Assembly (NCBI GenBank): GCA_030604905.1
Contig: JAUVVA010000014.1
Span: 1-51,729, forward strand
DNA from: Verrucomicrobiota bacterium
GTDB taxonomy: Bacteria > Verrucomicrobiota > Verrucomicrobiia > Opitutales > Opitutaceae
Direction of reading: 5' to 3'
Length of the DNA: 51,729 bases
The position numbers and the translations under genes are program-made. Numbering within the stretch: position 1 is the stretch's first letter; each line of letters opens with the position of its first letter. This document shows positions 1 through 10,500 of this stretch, one piece after another. The notes under the pieces are model-generated. The model saw only the letters and a program-made list of their open reading frames with translations. It did no database searches and was not told the origin of the DNA.

Positions 1-628
1 GCCGCCCGCAAGCTCTCGCCGACTCGGGAAGCGCGGCGGCCGCAAAGCCGATGGGAAAAGCCCGGGAGATATAGCGTGTTGATGCGCACCAAGTTACGAA
101 AATGAACAGACCGATCTTATCAAGCTGATAATCAGCGGCTTACGCCACATGCCAATACGCTTCATCTCTCTGCGTTTCGCCTAACTTAGTGCCATTCCGC
201 CCCGACCCCTTTGGCTGGGCCATGACGTCTTCGGCTCGGCCTGCGGGCTGCCTGACGGCACTCCATCTCCGCGCTGTCGCGCTACGTCACCCTTGGCATT
301 GTAGCCGAAAACATCGGTGCCGACGATGGCGATGGCGCCTCCGCTCTGCGCGCGTTGTTGTCGCGCAATTTTATATTGAAAGTAGCACCGGGGCCTTCCT
401 TGTTGGCGCGACATAGCTTTGGGCGGTCGCACCTCTACTGAAGTTCGGCGAGCACTTGCGGATTAAAGCGGCCGCAGGTGCGGTAATCTGGTTAACTCAG
501 GACAAGTGGCACGAGGCGGGCAAGTCACTGGGGTGTTCAGTTTGATGTAGATGATCTTTCCTCGTTCGAGGGTTCGTAATCGAGAAGCTGCTCCAAGTGC
601 ATTTTCACCTTATTTGGCACGCTGGTCT
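1..628. other. No confident gene; possible decayed fragments
   Basis: I see no gene I can defend in this stretch. A short minus-strand open frame at 181-432 contains a run reading VFGYNAKGD, which loosely resembles the YD repeats of RHS proteins. It has no repeat context and ends in low-complexity sequence, so it may be a remnant of an older RHS tail. Just downstream of the small gene at 629-1027, another minus-strand frame around 541-620 reads protein-like but is very short. The stretch has mixed composition, unlike the uniformly GC-rich genes further right, which fits an eroded cassette downstream of an RHS locus. This is inference only. Confidence 0.3.
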
Positions 629-1027
629 TCACCGTGCTCTGGTTGGCTTGTGTCGTTCACTGACTTCTTTTATATAATCACGTAACCAAAGGGGAAGCGT
701 CCATCCGTAAAGCTCTGCGTCCGCTGCAATAGAAAGCGCAATATTCTCCAGATTTTCATCCTTCGGATATAAGCTCATTCCATTGTATAAATGATCCCAG
801 AGCAAATTCCGCCAAACGTCCCCCATTCGCGCCAGTGCCCCCTCTGGCGCAGCATTATTTCTTTCATACATGGCGATGCTTGAAACCGTCCTGTAATATA
901 ACCAACTTTTCGCGTAATAATTGTTCGCTGCTTCGCTCCGAATGGAGAGCAAAAAGGGAGTAAGGCATGCTAATCCCACTGCGATGCCGAAGAAAAAGAA
1001 AGCAATCCTGTCGCGACTTATTGTCAT
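629..1027 (-). CDS. Small membrane-anchored protein, candidate RHS immunity protein
   Basis: A 132-residue protein of no family I recognise. It has a hydrophobic segment at about residues 8-27 (IAFFFFGIAVGLACLTPFLL), which would anchor it in the inner membrane. The remaining ~100 residues are mixed polar, rich in Tyr and Trp. The start codon lies 4 bp after the stop of the RHS gene, so the two are almost certainly co-transcribed and perhaps translationally coupled. RHS polymorphic toxins are typically followed directly by a cognate immunity gene, and a membrane anchor facing the periplasm would suit immunity to an incoming effector. The gene is AT-richer than its surroundings, as is the toxin-like end of the RHS gene. 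The immunity role is inferred from position only. Confidence 0.6.
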   Translation of the reverse strand: MTISRDRIAFFFFGIAVGLACLTPFLLSIRSEAANNYYAKSWLYYRTVSSIAMYERNNAAPEGALARMGDVWRNLLWDHLYNGMSLYPKDENLENIALSIAADAELYGWTLPLWLRDYIKEVSERHKPTRAR

Positions 1028-1031
1028 TTTT

Positions 1032-4000
1032 TTATTTTACAAAAACGATTTCTGATGTTGGCCCGGATGCCCAAATGTTTTCCCCCGACACATCCAAAAT
1101 CCTAAGAGTTACCTTCCGGCAGCAACCGCCCTGCAAAAGTTCGTTTTTAGCCTCCATGGCAGCTTTAAGCATATTCCGCAACGCAGTGTCATAATGCGTT
1201 TCATATCTTGGGCTATCTGGGTCTCTCTCATATATTTCTCCCTCCCCGCGAGCGGCAGCTCTCTCTGCTTGATTCGCATTTGTAACAACCGCCCTCGATG
1301 GCCACATCGGGTAATTGTGCATCGGTGAGTTTTTTAGTAAATTCATTGGATTGATTTGTTTATTAACCTCCGACGGCCAACATGTAATTACACCGACCCG
1401 AGAACATGAATCAGTATCGAAATTCACGTGATCGTCTCGTATGCTTCGGCGATGGGAGATGTAGATCAATATAGTGCATTTATCCACGTTTATAGTAGTG
1501 AGGCCTAAATAATCCCAGTTATTAAGCGGATCGTTCCCGACCATCCCATACAAGTTCAGTCCGCCCTCTTCCTCGATGGGATCCCTACTTAGCCAGCGTC
1601 CGGTGCTGGGGTTGTAGTATCTGTAGCCGTAGTAATACAGTCCAGTTTCCTCTTGGGGTTTTGTGCTGAAGCGGTAGGTATTGAGAGTGGCGACTGGGCC
1701 GGCGCTTTCTAGCAGTTCTCCGAAGGCGCTGTAGTCGTAGCGGGCGGCGACTGTGCCGTCGGCCGCATTCACCACGCCCGCCACGTTGCCGTTTCCATCG
1801 AAGGCATAGAGATAGTCACCCCCCAGTTCGGCGTCGAAGCTCGTTTGCATAAGCAAGCCGCCTACGCCACCCGCGCCTTGCATCGAGCCGGACAGGTCCA
1901 AGCCCCAGGCGTAAAGAGCCGCCAAGCTGCGCGCGTCGCCCGATACCCGGAGCTCGGCGATACAGTTCCATCCATCGTAAACGTAGCGAATGTCTTTCGT
2001 GATGACCCAGTCGTTGGTCACCGCGCTCCAAGCTGAGACCTGCTTCCGCACCCGGCGGCCCTGCGAGTCGTAGGAGTAGCCCAGCTTCATGCGTCGCTCC
2101 ATGGGGAGCACGCCAAGCGGCAACATGCGATCGGGCCGGGTCTCCATCGAGGTCAGGCGACTCTCGGCATCCCACGTGTAGAACCAACGGTCATCGGAGA
2201 TCAGGTTGCCATCAGCATCGTGAGAAAACAACTCCGGCGTCTGGGGCACGTAAAACCAATCCACCTGCCCGGCCGGGGCCTCGCCCGCACGCGTGGCGCG
2301 AACTCGGCTGGTGCCGTGGAACGGCTCAATCACGTTGTCGGCGAGAAACTCCGCCGCGAAGAACCTACGGTTGCCAGCAGCGCCCTGCCGAAGCACCGGA
2401 CCCACCGGCTGCTCGTCAACGGATACATCGACTGTCGCATCCGAATCGGCCTCCCCCGTGAAAAACACCGAGCCCGAGGAAGTGCGCTGCACGTATTGGT
2501 TGACCGCATTGGCGGTGTAGATCGACGGGCGCAGGTTCGCCCCGTCGGCGTCTCCACCGGCCTCGGTGACGGTCCGGTTGCCAATCGCGTCGAAGGCATA
2601 GGTGGCTTGCCAGCCGCTCATCCACTCTCCGCCTTCTTCCGCCGGGAAGCGCTTGCGGGCGGAGATCACCTCGCCGCGGTGGTTGTAATCGTAAGCCCAC
2701 TCCTTTCCATCTTCGCGACGCACGACTTTGCGTCGATCCATGGCGTCAAACTCTTGGTAGCCGTGGCTGAAAAGCAGGGCCGAGGAGGCATTGCGGTAGG
2801 CAGTCTCCGTGAGGCGGCCAAGACCATCAAAGCCGCGGCTCGCGGTAGCGAGGGTGGCGCCCGCCCGGGTGGCGGTGAGCGTCTCCCAGCGACCGGTGCC
2901 CGGGGTGTAAGCGTAGGTGAACGCGAGCGCGCCTCCGGAAGCGCTTTGGTGGGTCACAGAGCGCAGACGCGAAAGAGCATCATAATCGTAGCCGATCTGG
3001 GCGGCGGTGAGTGCGCCATCCAACAGCGAGAGCGACTCGAGACGGTTGGACGCATCAAACCCGCGAGAGACGGTAATACCGGCGAGCAGCCCCGTCTGGT
3101 GCGTTTCGGCCTGGAGTTGGTCAAAATCGCTGTAGGTGAGGGTCCGGCTGCCGGTGCCGTCGTTGATCGAGAAGACGCGGCCGCCACGGTCGTAACCATA
3201 GGTCACGCCGGGCGTATGCGAGCCGGCGGGATAGGCGATGGAGGAGATGCGCCCGGCGGCATCGTAGCCGTAGGTGGTCACCTGGCCCCGCGCGTTGATA
3301 CGCTGAAAGAGTCGCAGGGACGCATCGTAGGTGTAGCGAAGCTCGGTCCCATCGGCGTAGGTTTTCTTTTCGAGCAGATCGCTCCAGTAATCGTAAGTCC
3401 ACTGGGTGAGGTCGCCGGACGCCGCGCCAAGCGCAGGCCAGGCGGCTTGGGTCCAGTCGACGATGGCGTCATTGGTGCGGAAGGTCCGCAGACCAACGAG
3501 ACGACCCTGCGTGTCGTAGACGTATTCGGTCGGATAAGTGTCAGCTCCCCATTGCCGGTGAAGCTGGGCGAGTGGCGTGTAAGCGAAGCGCGTGGTCTGG
3601 CCGTCGGGATTCTCCCGCGTGGCCAGTTGGCCGGCGCCGACCACGGCGTTGGGATAGTAGGTAAAGCGAGTCTCGCGGCCGAGGCCGTCGATCACGCGCT
3701 CGAGACGGCCAAGGTCGTCGAACCCGTAGGTGGCCTCACCGCTTACGGGGTCATTCACGGCAACCAATCGATCGAGGCCATCGTAAGCATACGTCACGTC
3801 GGTCACGGCTCCAGGCCTTCTAAGGGAACGGAGCAGCCCGCCTATCTCGGTTCTAATCTCGGGGGATGAGGAAGGGGACGCAGCGAGATCCCGCGTGGTA
3901 GTCACCTGGACCAGGCTGGCGCGATCGAGACTGACGCTTTGGTGGACGCGCCGCCCGGAGGGTTCTAACACGGTGCGCTCAGCGATCAGGCCCGGCGCGA

Positions 4001-7000
4001 AGCCGGTCAGTTTGCTCTTGGTCTCGGCTCGGAGCACCGGGTCCGCGGAGCCGGCGACGAGGTGGCGGTGCTCGCGCGTAAACGCATGCCAAGTGGCCGG
4101 ACTGCCCTCGGCAACGAATCCTGCCGTGTAAGAGGTGAGCGGCTCGTTGCTCAGGCGGTCAAGCTGCCCATTGCCATTCAAATCGAAGCCGGCGGCGCTA
4201 CGCTGGCCCAGGGAATCGTATTCGATCAGCACATCAGCCTGGCCGGTGGTGCTGATTTTGGAGAGCAATCCGCGCACCGAAGCGCCCGCACCGGATCCAC
4301 CGTCGTAGGTGTAGAAGCGGTTGAAGAGACTGGCACCTCCAAACCCGCGGCGCGTCTCCTGACGGAGATTACCGGCCCAATCGGTGACCGCGTAATAAAT
4401 CGGGACGGTGTCCGTGAGCTGCTTGACGCGCAGACGGAGCGCGAAGCCGGTGGGAAGGTCGAAGGCATAAGTCCAGAACTCGGGGACGGTGCCTGTGCCG
4501 TGGCGGCGAAACAAACTGCGGTCGCGGTAAAACTCGGTGATGGTGGTGCCGCCGGAGGGCGCCGTGACGATGACCTCACGGCGAACCGGATCGCCGTTTG
4601 TGTCGACCAAAAGGGTCTCCGAAGTCGTCTCAACCAAGCCATCCGGGGTGATGACGTGCGTGCGGCGGCCGGCGAGATCGTAACGGTATTCGGTGGTGGC
4701 GCTCAGCCCGCCGGCGGTGATCGTCTCGAAGCGGAGCCGATCAGCCGCGTCATATTCAAATTCGGTGATCTGGTCGGGTGATAGCGGGCCGCGGCCGCGG
4801 GTGCGGCGGATCAGGCGGCCGAACGCGTCGTAGACATGATCGGTGCGAACGCCGAGTTCGTCCACGACGAACGCGAGGCGGCCGTCGGCGTAGTGCCCGG
4901 CTTCATACACGACGCGACCGCCGTGGGTCTCACGCACCAGTTGGCCATTCGCATCGTAGCGACGCACGGTGCGGCTGATCCAATCGGAGCGATCCCCGAC
5001 AGCGAAGGGGCTGCCGTTGTTGACATAGGCCTCCTCGAGGAGGAGCCGGCCTTCGTCATCGCTCACGGACACGACGATGAGAGTTTGCCCGGGTATGCCG
5101 CTTGGTTGCTGGCGGCTTCCTTGCGTCTCGGTCGCGCGCCGGGCGGGAATGCCGGAACCATCCGCGGAAAAGCTCTCCGTCGCCGAATCCCAAAAGCCGT
5201 CGAGATAGGTGAAGCGGCTGAAGCGGCCGGCGGTATCGTAGGTCTCGATCGGGAGGCCTTTGCGCGCGGTGCGGATCGACTGCAACTGTTGATAGTTCAC
5301 GCCGTCGATCGAGACCACACGCGTCTCCGCAAAGGCGTTGGACAACACCTGGCGATGAATCTCCTCCCGCCGGGTCAAGGCTTGCGCATGCGCGACTTCA
5401 TAACGGAACTCGATCTCGGACGAGGCATCTCCGCTGACCTCGAAGGTTACGTGGCTGACCATGGAGTTGGCATCACTGGCGACGGAGGGGTGCGACGGGC
5501 TGTCGCGAAACGGACGGAAGGTTTTGGCCACCCGGCCATCGAGGTAGCGGGCGTAGCGCTCCCAGTAGCCGTCGGGATAGATGACGCCGTTCAGCGATTC
5601 GCCCGTCATGCCGGGGATGTCGAAATAGACCCAGGTAGTGGTCAACGCGTCGCCCGTGGGGTCTTCGATGCGCTGGATGCGAGCCTCGTGGATCGTGCCA
5701 TTCGTGCTCCAGTTGTAGAACTCGCGGTAGACCTCGTAGACATCCGACACGACAGGCCCCGGTGAATGGAGCGGACCGGCGGAGCGCTGGATGCGCTCGC
5801 CACGTGCGTGCGGCGAGGAGAAGGAGTAGTATGTGCGGGTCTCGATCATCGCCTCGTCGTGTAGAGCGATGGTCAGGATGCCGGCATGATCGGCGGACGC
5901 CGGCTGCCAGCGAGCGAGATGGGTGGTGGTGAGACCATCGCGGGCCTCAACGAAACGCACGGTGTTGGGGACAGGGGCCGCGGGGTTGGGATTCTCGATG
6001 CGCCAGACGCAAAGCGGCGCGTCCGAAAGCAGTTGAAACAATCCGTTCTCAAAGCTCCCGACTTGGTCGAGCGGGTGAAGACGGACCTCAAAGCCGTTTG
6101 GAAGCGCCCGCACGTCGAGGAAAGACTCCGGCAACCAAGCTTGCCGCAGGTTGCCCGCGGCGTCGCGGACGACCGTCACCGGATTGGCATCTTTCGACAA
6201 GTGGAGGGTCGCAGGCGAGAAGGCCTGGTTGTTGATGGCACTGGCGACGTAAAGCAGTCGCCCTTGGCGGTGACCGAGCGAGATGGGCAGATGGAACGCC
6301 CCGATTCCGGATTGAGCCACGCTGCCCGGCGTGTTGACGGAGGCGCTACTGGTCGCGGTGCTCACCACGAAATTTTCGCTCGCGCCAACGGAGGCGGTGC
6401 CATCCGAGCCGGACGAGCCGGAGGCGCCAAGGCGACGCGCGGGAAGAGAAATCTTCGACGTCGCCTTGGTGAAGGGCGCGGCGGAAGGAAGACCCGGAGC
6501 GAGCCAACCGGACGGCGGGGACACGGACAATTCTTCGATCAACCCGCCACGGCCGGAAGCGGGCGGACGGCGAAGCAGCGCCGGGCGAAGATCCGGCTCC
6601 ATACCCGCGCGCGGCGATTGGCTCTCGCCCCACGGCCCGAGGACAGGGGCGCCAGCCGCAGCCGGGGTGGCCGAGGCGCTGATACGGCCGAGTGCCCCCG
6701 CGCCCACCGGTCCGCGTTTCCGGGGGGAAGCGCTGCGGCCTTCCGCGCTCGCCTCACCGGGAGCGGCGGCCGCATCGGCATCAGAAGAGAGGGACGCGGC
6801 AGCGAGAGAGGATAAGGTGTTTGAATAAAACTCGGCGCACAGATCGCCCAGTGGCTGGGCATCCAGATAGCGGGCCCGATCCGGCGGCGAACGCATCAAT
6901 CCAGCCGCAGGGCCGGCGCTGGCGCCGACGGCCATGACGGCCTCCCCGCCGGAGAGTCGACTGACGTAGCGATTCACGATCGTGTTGCTCGATTGGTTGG

Positions 7001-7484
7001 AAACGATTCGACGAAAGCCCGGGACGATTTTCCTCATCTCCCCCCCGCTGAGCGCGGCGTAGTGCTCCAAACACTCGGCCGAAGGCATGGAAAGCACGGT
7101 GAGTATGCTCACTTCCCCATCGGCCATCTCCGTGTAGCCGGGATTGGTGTCATCATCGACAAAGGTGGTGATCACCTCGATCTCCTGCCCGAGGGCCGCG
7201 GTGATGAATACGGTGTCCGCAAACTGCCCACAACCGTAGGACTGCGCGAAGAAGCGGCCGCTTTCCGCATCGAACTGGACGGAGCCGGCGGTGTAGGTGC
7301 GACTCGCTCCCGCCACCTCCTCTCCGCCGACGTAGAACTTGGTGGTGACCTCGCCGGCAAAGCGCCCGACCTGCTTGAAGCCGAGTTTCACCCGCTCCTC
7401 CGGGTTGGCGCAGGGACAATTCGCGGCCGCACGGACGGTCGCGAGCAGGCATAGAATGGTTGCGAGAACGAATCGAACAAACAT
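1032..7484 (-). CDS. RHS/YD-repeat protein with variable C-terminal module
   Basis: A 2150-residue exported RHS-family protein. Residues 1-21 look like a Sec signal peptide (FVRFVLATILCLLATVRAAA). The next ~620 residues are a non-repetitive N-terminal region with a low-complexity Ala/Ser/Pro stretch near 220-350. From roughly residue 640 to 1940 there are many YD repeats of the type YDAFGRLIRR, YDLAGRRTHV and YDAAGRISSI, which in known structures build a closed beta-cage shell. The RHS core motif follows (YYGYRYYNPSTGRWLSRDPI, then NDPLNNWDYLGL), ending at about residue 1995. The last 155 residues are unrelated to the repeats, Cys-containing and AT-richer, as expected of a variable toxin tip. 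I recognise no nuclease, deaminase or ADP-ribosylation motif there. The gene starts 18 bp after the RCC1 gene stop and sits 4 bp before the small membrane protein gene. Confidence 0.9.
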   Translation of the reverse strand: MFVRFVLATILCLLATVRAAANCPCANPEERVKLGFKQVGRFAGEVTTKFYVGGEEVAGASRTYTAGSVQFDAESGRFFAQSYGCGQFADTVFITAALGQEIEVITTFVDDDTNPGYTEMADGEVSILTVLSMPSAECLEHYAALSGGEMRKIVPGFRRIVSNQSSNTIVNRYVSRLSGGEAVMAVGASAGPAAGLMRSPPDRARYLDAQPLGDLCAEFYSNTLSSLAAASLSSDADAAAAPGEASAEGRSASPRKRGPVGAGALGRISASATPAAAGAPVLGPWGESQSPRAGMEPDLRPALLRRPPASGRGGLIEELSVSPPSGWLAPGLPSAAPFTKATSKISLPARRLGASGSSGSDGTASVGASENFVVSTATSSASVNTPGSVAQSGIGAFHLPISLGHRQGRLLYVASAINNQAFSPATLHLSKDANPVTVVRDAAGNLRQAWLPESFLDVRALPNGFEVRLHPLDQVGSFENGLFQLLSDAPLCVWRIENPNPAAPVPNTVRFVEARDGLTTTHLARWQPASADHAGILTIALHDEAMIETRTYYSFSSPHARGERIQRSAGPLHSPGPVVSDVYEVYREFYNWSTNGTIHEARIQRIEDPTGDALTTTWVYFDIPGMTGESLNGVIYPDGYWERYARYLDGRVAKTFRPFRDSPSHPSVASDANSMVSHVTFEVSGDASSEIEFRYEVAHAQALTRREEIHRQVLSNAFAETRVVSIDGVNYQQLQSIRTARKGLPIETYDTAGRFSRFTYLDGFWDSATESFSADGSGIPARRATETQGSRQQPSGIPGQTLIVVSVSDDEGRLLLEEAYVNNGSPFAVGDRSDWISRTVRRYDANGQLVRETHGGRVVYEAGHYADGRLAFVVDELGVRTDHVYDAFGRLIRRTRGRGPLSPDQITEFEYDAADRLRFETITAGGLSATTEYRYDLAGRRTHVITPDGLVETTSETLLVDTNGDPVRREVIVTAPSGGTTITEFYRDRSLFRRHGTGTVPEFWTYAFDLPTGFALRLRVKQLTDTVPIYYAVTDWAGNLRQETRRGFGGASLFNRFYTYDGGSGAGASVRGLLSKISTTGQADVLIEYDSLGQRSAAGFDLNGNGQLDRLSNEPLTSYTAGFVAEGSPATWHAFTREHRHLVAGSADPVLRAETKSKLTGFAPGLIAERTVLEPSGRRVHQSVSLDRASLVQVTTTRDLAASPSSSPEIRTEIGGLLRSLRRPGAVTDVTYAYDGLDRLVAVNDPVSGEATYGFDDLGRLERVIDGLGRETRFTYYPNAVVGAGQLATRENPDGQTTRFAYTPLAQLHRQWGADTYPTEYVYDTQGRLVGLRTFRTNDAIVDWTQAAWPALGAASGDLTQWTYDYWSDLLEKKTYADGTELRYTYDASLRLFQRINARGQVTTYGYDAAGRISSIAYPAGSHTPGVTYGYDRGGRVFSINDGTGSRTLTYSDFDQLQAETHQTGLLAGITVSRGFDASNRLESLSLLDGALTAAQIGYDYDALSRLRSVTHQSASGGALAFTYAYTPGTGRWETLTATRAGATLATASRGFDGLGRLTETAYRNASSALLFSHGYQEFDAMDRRKVVRREDGKEWAYDYNHRGEVISARKRFPAEEGGEWMSGWQATYAFDAIGNRTVTEAGGDADGANLRPSIYTANAVNQYVQRTSSGSVFFTGEADSDATVDVSVDEQPVGPVLRQGAAGNRRFFAAEFLADNVIEPFHGTSRVRATRAGEAPAGQVDWFYVPQTPELFSHDADGNLISDDRWFYTWDAESRLTSMETRPDRMLPLGVLPMERRMKLGYSYDSQGRRVRKQVSAWSAVTNDWVITKDIRYVYDGWNCIAELRVSGDARSLAALYAWGLDLSGSMQGAGGVGGLLMQTSFDAELGGDYLYAFDGNGNVAGVVNAADGTVAARYDYSAFGELLESAGPVATLNTYRFSTKPQEETGLYYYGYRYYNPSTGRWLSRDPIEEEGGLNLYGMVGNDPLNNWDYLGLTTINVDKCTILIYISHRRSIRDDHVNFDTDSCSRVGVITCWPSEVNKQINPMNLLKNSPMHNYPMWPSRAVVTNANQAERAAARGEGEIYERDPDSPRYETHYDTALRNMLKAAMEAKNELLQGGCCRKVTLRILDVSGENIWASGPTSEIVFVK

Positions 7485-7502
7485 GGCGAAGGAAGCGGAC
7501 GG

Positions 7503-10500
7503 TTAACGGGACAAAGGGGTAAAGAGGCGCAGCGACGCCGGGTCACCAGGAGGCAGGTCAGGAACCCCGGGGAGTGTGCCTCGTTCAAACTCGAGACGAT
7601 TGCTGGCACCGTCCCCGTCGGGATCGGCGGCGGGATCCACCCCGATCGTGCCGAAGTGCTTGATCTCCCACCAATCCGGCAGCCCGTTGCCATCCGTGTC
7701 GGTGATGGCGGCGGGCTTCAAGCGCAGGGTAAGTGAAACATGTTGATCCCCGCTTGCCGCCTCGGACAAGACTCGCTGAAGACCGCTGACGGGGGCGAGA
7801 AGATGAACCTTGGCAACGCCTTCCGCGTTCGTGCGCACGGTGATCAGCACGGCGGGCGCGCCGCCGGGCGCGGAGGAAATCTCGTTCGCTCCCGAGACCA
7901 TCGAAAACGTAACGGGGGCATTGACGAGCGGCACCCCACCCGCAACCCGGGCGACAAGAACGGAGACGGCGCCATCGGCACCGGGGCTGCCATCGATCAG
8001 CAACGAACTGATCTGCGGGAGCACGCCGTTATAGTAGTCGATGGGGGAGGTGCCGTTGAGATACTCTTGGAGGTTGCTGACGCCATCCCCGTCGGCGTCG
8101 GCGTGGGGATCTACGCCGATGACGCCGAAGTAGTGCATCTCCCAAGAGTCGGGCAGGCCGTTGCCGTCGCTGTCGGCGCCAGGGCTCGTGGAGGTGCTGC
8201 TGAACTCGACTTGGCTGGCCCCGGCAGTCACTCGGATGGTGCTGATGACGCCGGCGGAAGAAGGCTGCCGATAAAAGGCGCGCGCGGTGCCGTGCTCGTC
8301 CGTGATCAGCCCGAGCTCGGGCAACAGAGCGGGTAGCTCCTCGCGGGCTTCGCCCAACAACCCGCCACCGGCGACGACGGAGAACACGACCGGAGCGTTG
8401 ATCAAGGGCACGACCCCGTCCGCGCTCCAGACCGCGACGTCGAAGGGCTCAAGGTTGAACTGGCCGGGGAGGGCTTCTTGCGCGTCGCCTCCGACGACGG
8501 CGAGGACGGGCGCGACATTGTTGAAAAAATCTTCCGGATACTCGTCGGCCGAGTCTCGAAGGCCGTCACCATCGGAATCGGAGACCAAGGGATCGGTGCC
8601 GCGCAGAAATTCCTGGACGTTTGTGAGCCCGTCGGCGTCCGAATCGGCCGCTGCGGACGCGGAAAGATCTCCAAAGTGGGCGAGCTCCCAAGCGTCCGAC
8701 AGCCCGTCCCCGTCCACGTCAAGGATGGACGGCAGGATTCGTAGGTCGGCGATCTGCGAAGCCATGGACCTGAAACCGGCCGGCTTGACGTAAGCGCCGT
8801 TCCACACCCAAGCGGAACCGTCGACCAAGATGGCGGACTTATCACACCCGTCCGAGCCTAGGGACACGACCGAGGAGGGCAGCCCGCTCACCGCACGCGG
8901 CACAGTGCCGTAACCTGAGCCCCAACCACGCACGGTCCCGTCGGACAGCAAGGCCAACGAACCATTCCCGAAGGTGGCGATATCAATGATCCCTGCCAAT
9001 CCGGGAACCAAAAGCGGAGTGGAGCTTCCCCACCAAGGGCCCGAGCCTACCTGCCCATCTATGTTGGACCCCGCGCCATAGACTACTCCGCTGGCAGTCA
9101 ACACGAGGGTGTGCTGAGTGCCGGCCGACACCCTGACCGCGTTCTCGAACAGCGTCCTAGTCGGCTCCCATTTGGTCTCGTTATATCCAAGGCCTAGGTG
9201 ACTGCCACCCCATCCACAGGCCCACACCGAGCCGTCGCTCTTTACCATCATCGAGTGCAACCAGCCGGCGCTGATATCCACGACGTCGCTTAGCCCGACC
9301 ATCTGCACAGGGGAGTTTCGTTGGACGTTTGTGCCGTCCCCCAGCTGGCCGTCGTCGTTCGCGCCCCACGCCCACACGGTGCCATCCGCCTTCAATGCCA
9401 GGACATGGTTCGATTGTGCAGCGATACGGATGACTTCGTGGAGACCTGGAACCGGCGCCGGGGTATACCGATCCGGGCCACCTCCGTCGCCTAATCGGCC
9501 CCTATCATTTGGCCCCCATGTCCACACCCTGCCATCCCGCGTAAGCGCGACCCTGTGCTCAATCTGCACAACATCTTGCAGCGACTCGATCAGCCCCAGC
9601 CCAAACCGCGGCCGGGTGCCGCCATTCGCCAGCTCTCCCGCGTGGTTCGGGCCGGACGCCCAAACCGTCCCGTCTCGTCGGAGTAGCGTGACAGCTTGAG
9701 TCCCGTAGGAGACAGCGACCTGTGCGACGTCGTTAAAATAAGGCAGCTGGAAGGGACTATTCCGGATCCCTGGATCGCCATCCCCAAGCAAGCCGCTCTG
9801 GCCCCAGCTGCGTATGATGCCATCCGCGTGCACGCCGAAGGTCACGTTACCTCCGGCGACGAGTGCCGCTGCAGACGAAACGACAACCACCCGCGTCGGA
9901 GAATGTCTATCCAAGTAGGTGCCATCACCCAACTGGCCGTGACTGTTGCTTCCCCACGCCCAAAGGCTGCCATCCGATTTTCTAGCGACAGAATGCTCGG
10001 CGCCGGCCGCGATCTCGATGATCCCGCTGAGGCCAGGGACCTGAACCGGGGTCCTGCGGTTGATGGAAGTCCCGTCGCCAAGCTGCCCCGCGGAATTCAG
10101 CCCCCAGGCCCACACGGTGCCATCCGTCTTCAGCGCCAAGGTATGGGAACCACCGGCGGCGATCGCCGAAACCCCGCCGAGCCCGGTGACGACAACCGGC
10201 GCGGTCTGGTTCACGTTGGTGCCGTTCCCGACTTCACCATGTGCATTCGATCCCCAAGCGAGGACGGTTCCGTCGGTCCTTAATGCAAGCGAGTGGTCAT
10301 CACCGGCAGCCACCTGGGCTATTCCTGTCAGTCGGCCGATCCTCGTCGGCGAACTCACGTTGGTGGTGCGCCCGTTACCCACTTGGCCGGCAGAGTTGGC
10401 CCCCCATCCAAAAATCGTCCCATCCGTTTTCACGGCCAAGGAGTGATTTGCACCCGCCGCCACGCCTTTCACCCCGGTGAATTTGGGGATCTCCACGGTC

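Noticed and set aside
2220..3869. Plus-strand open frame of 549 codons opposite the RHS gene
   Set aside because: Antisense of YD repeats in a GC-rich gene; the sequence is Gly/Arg/Val-rich with no domain.
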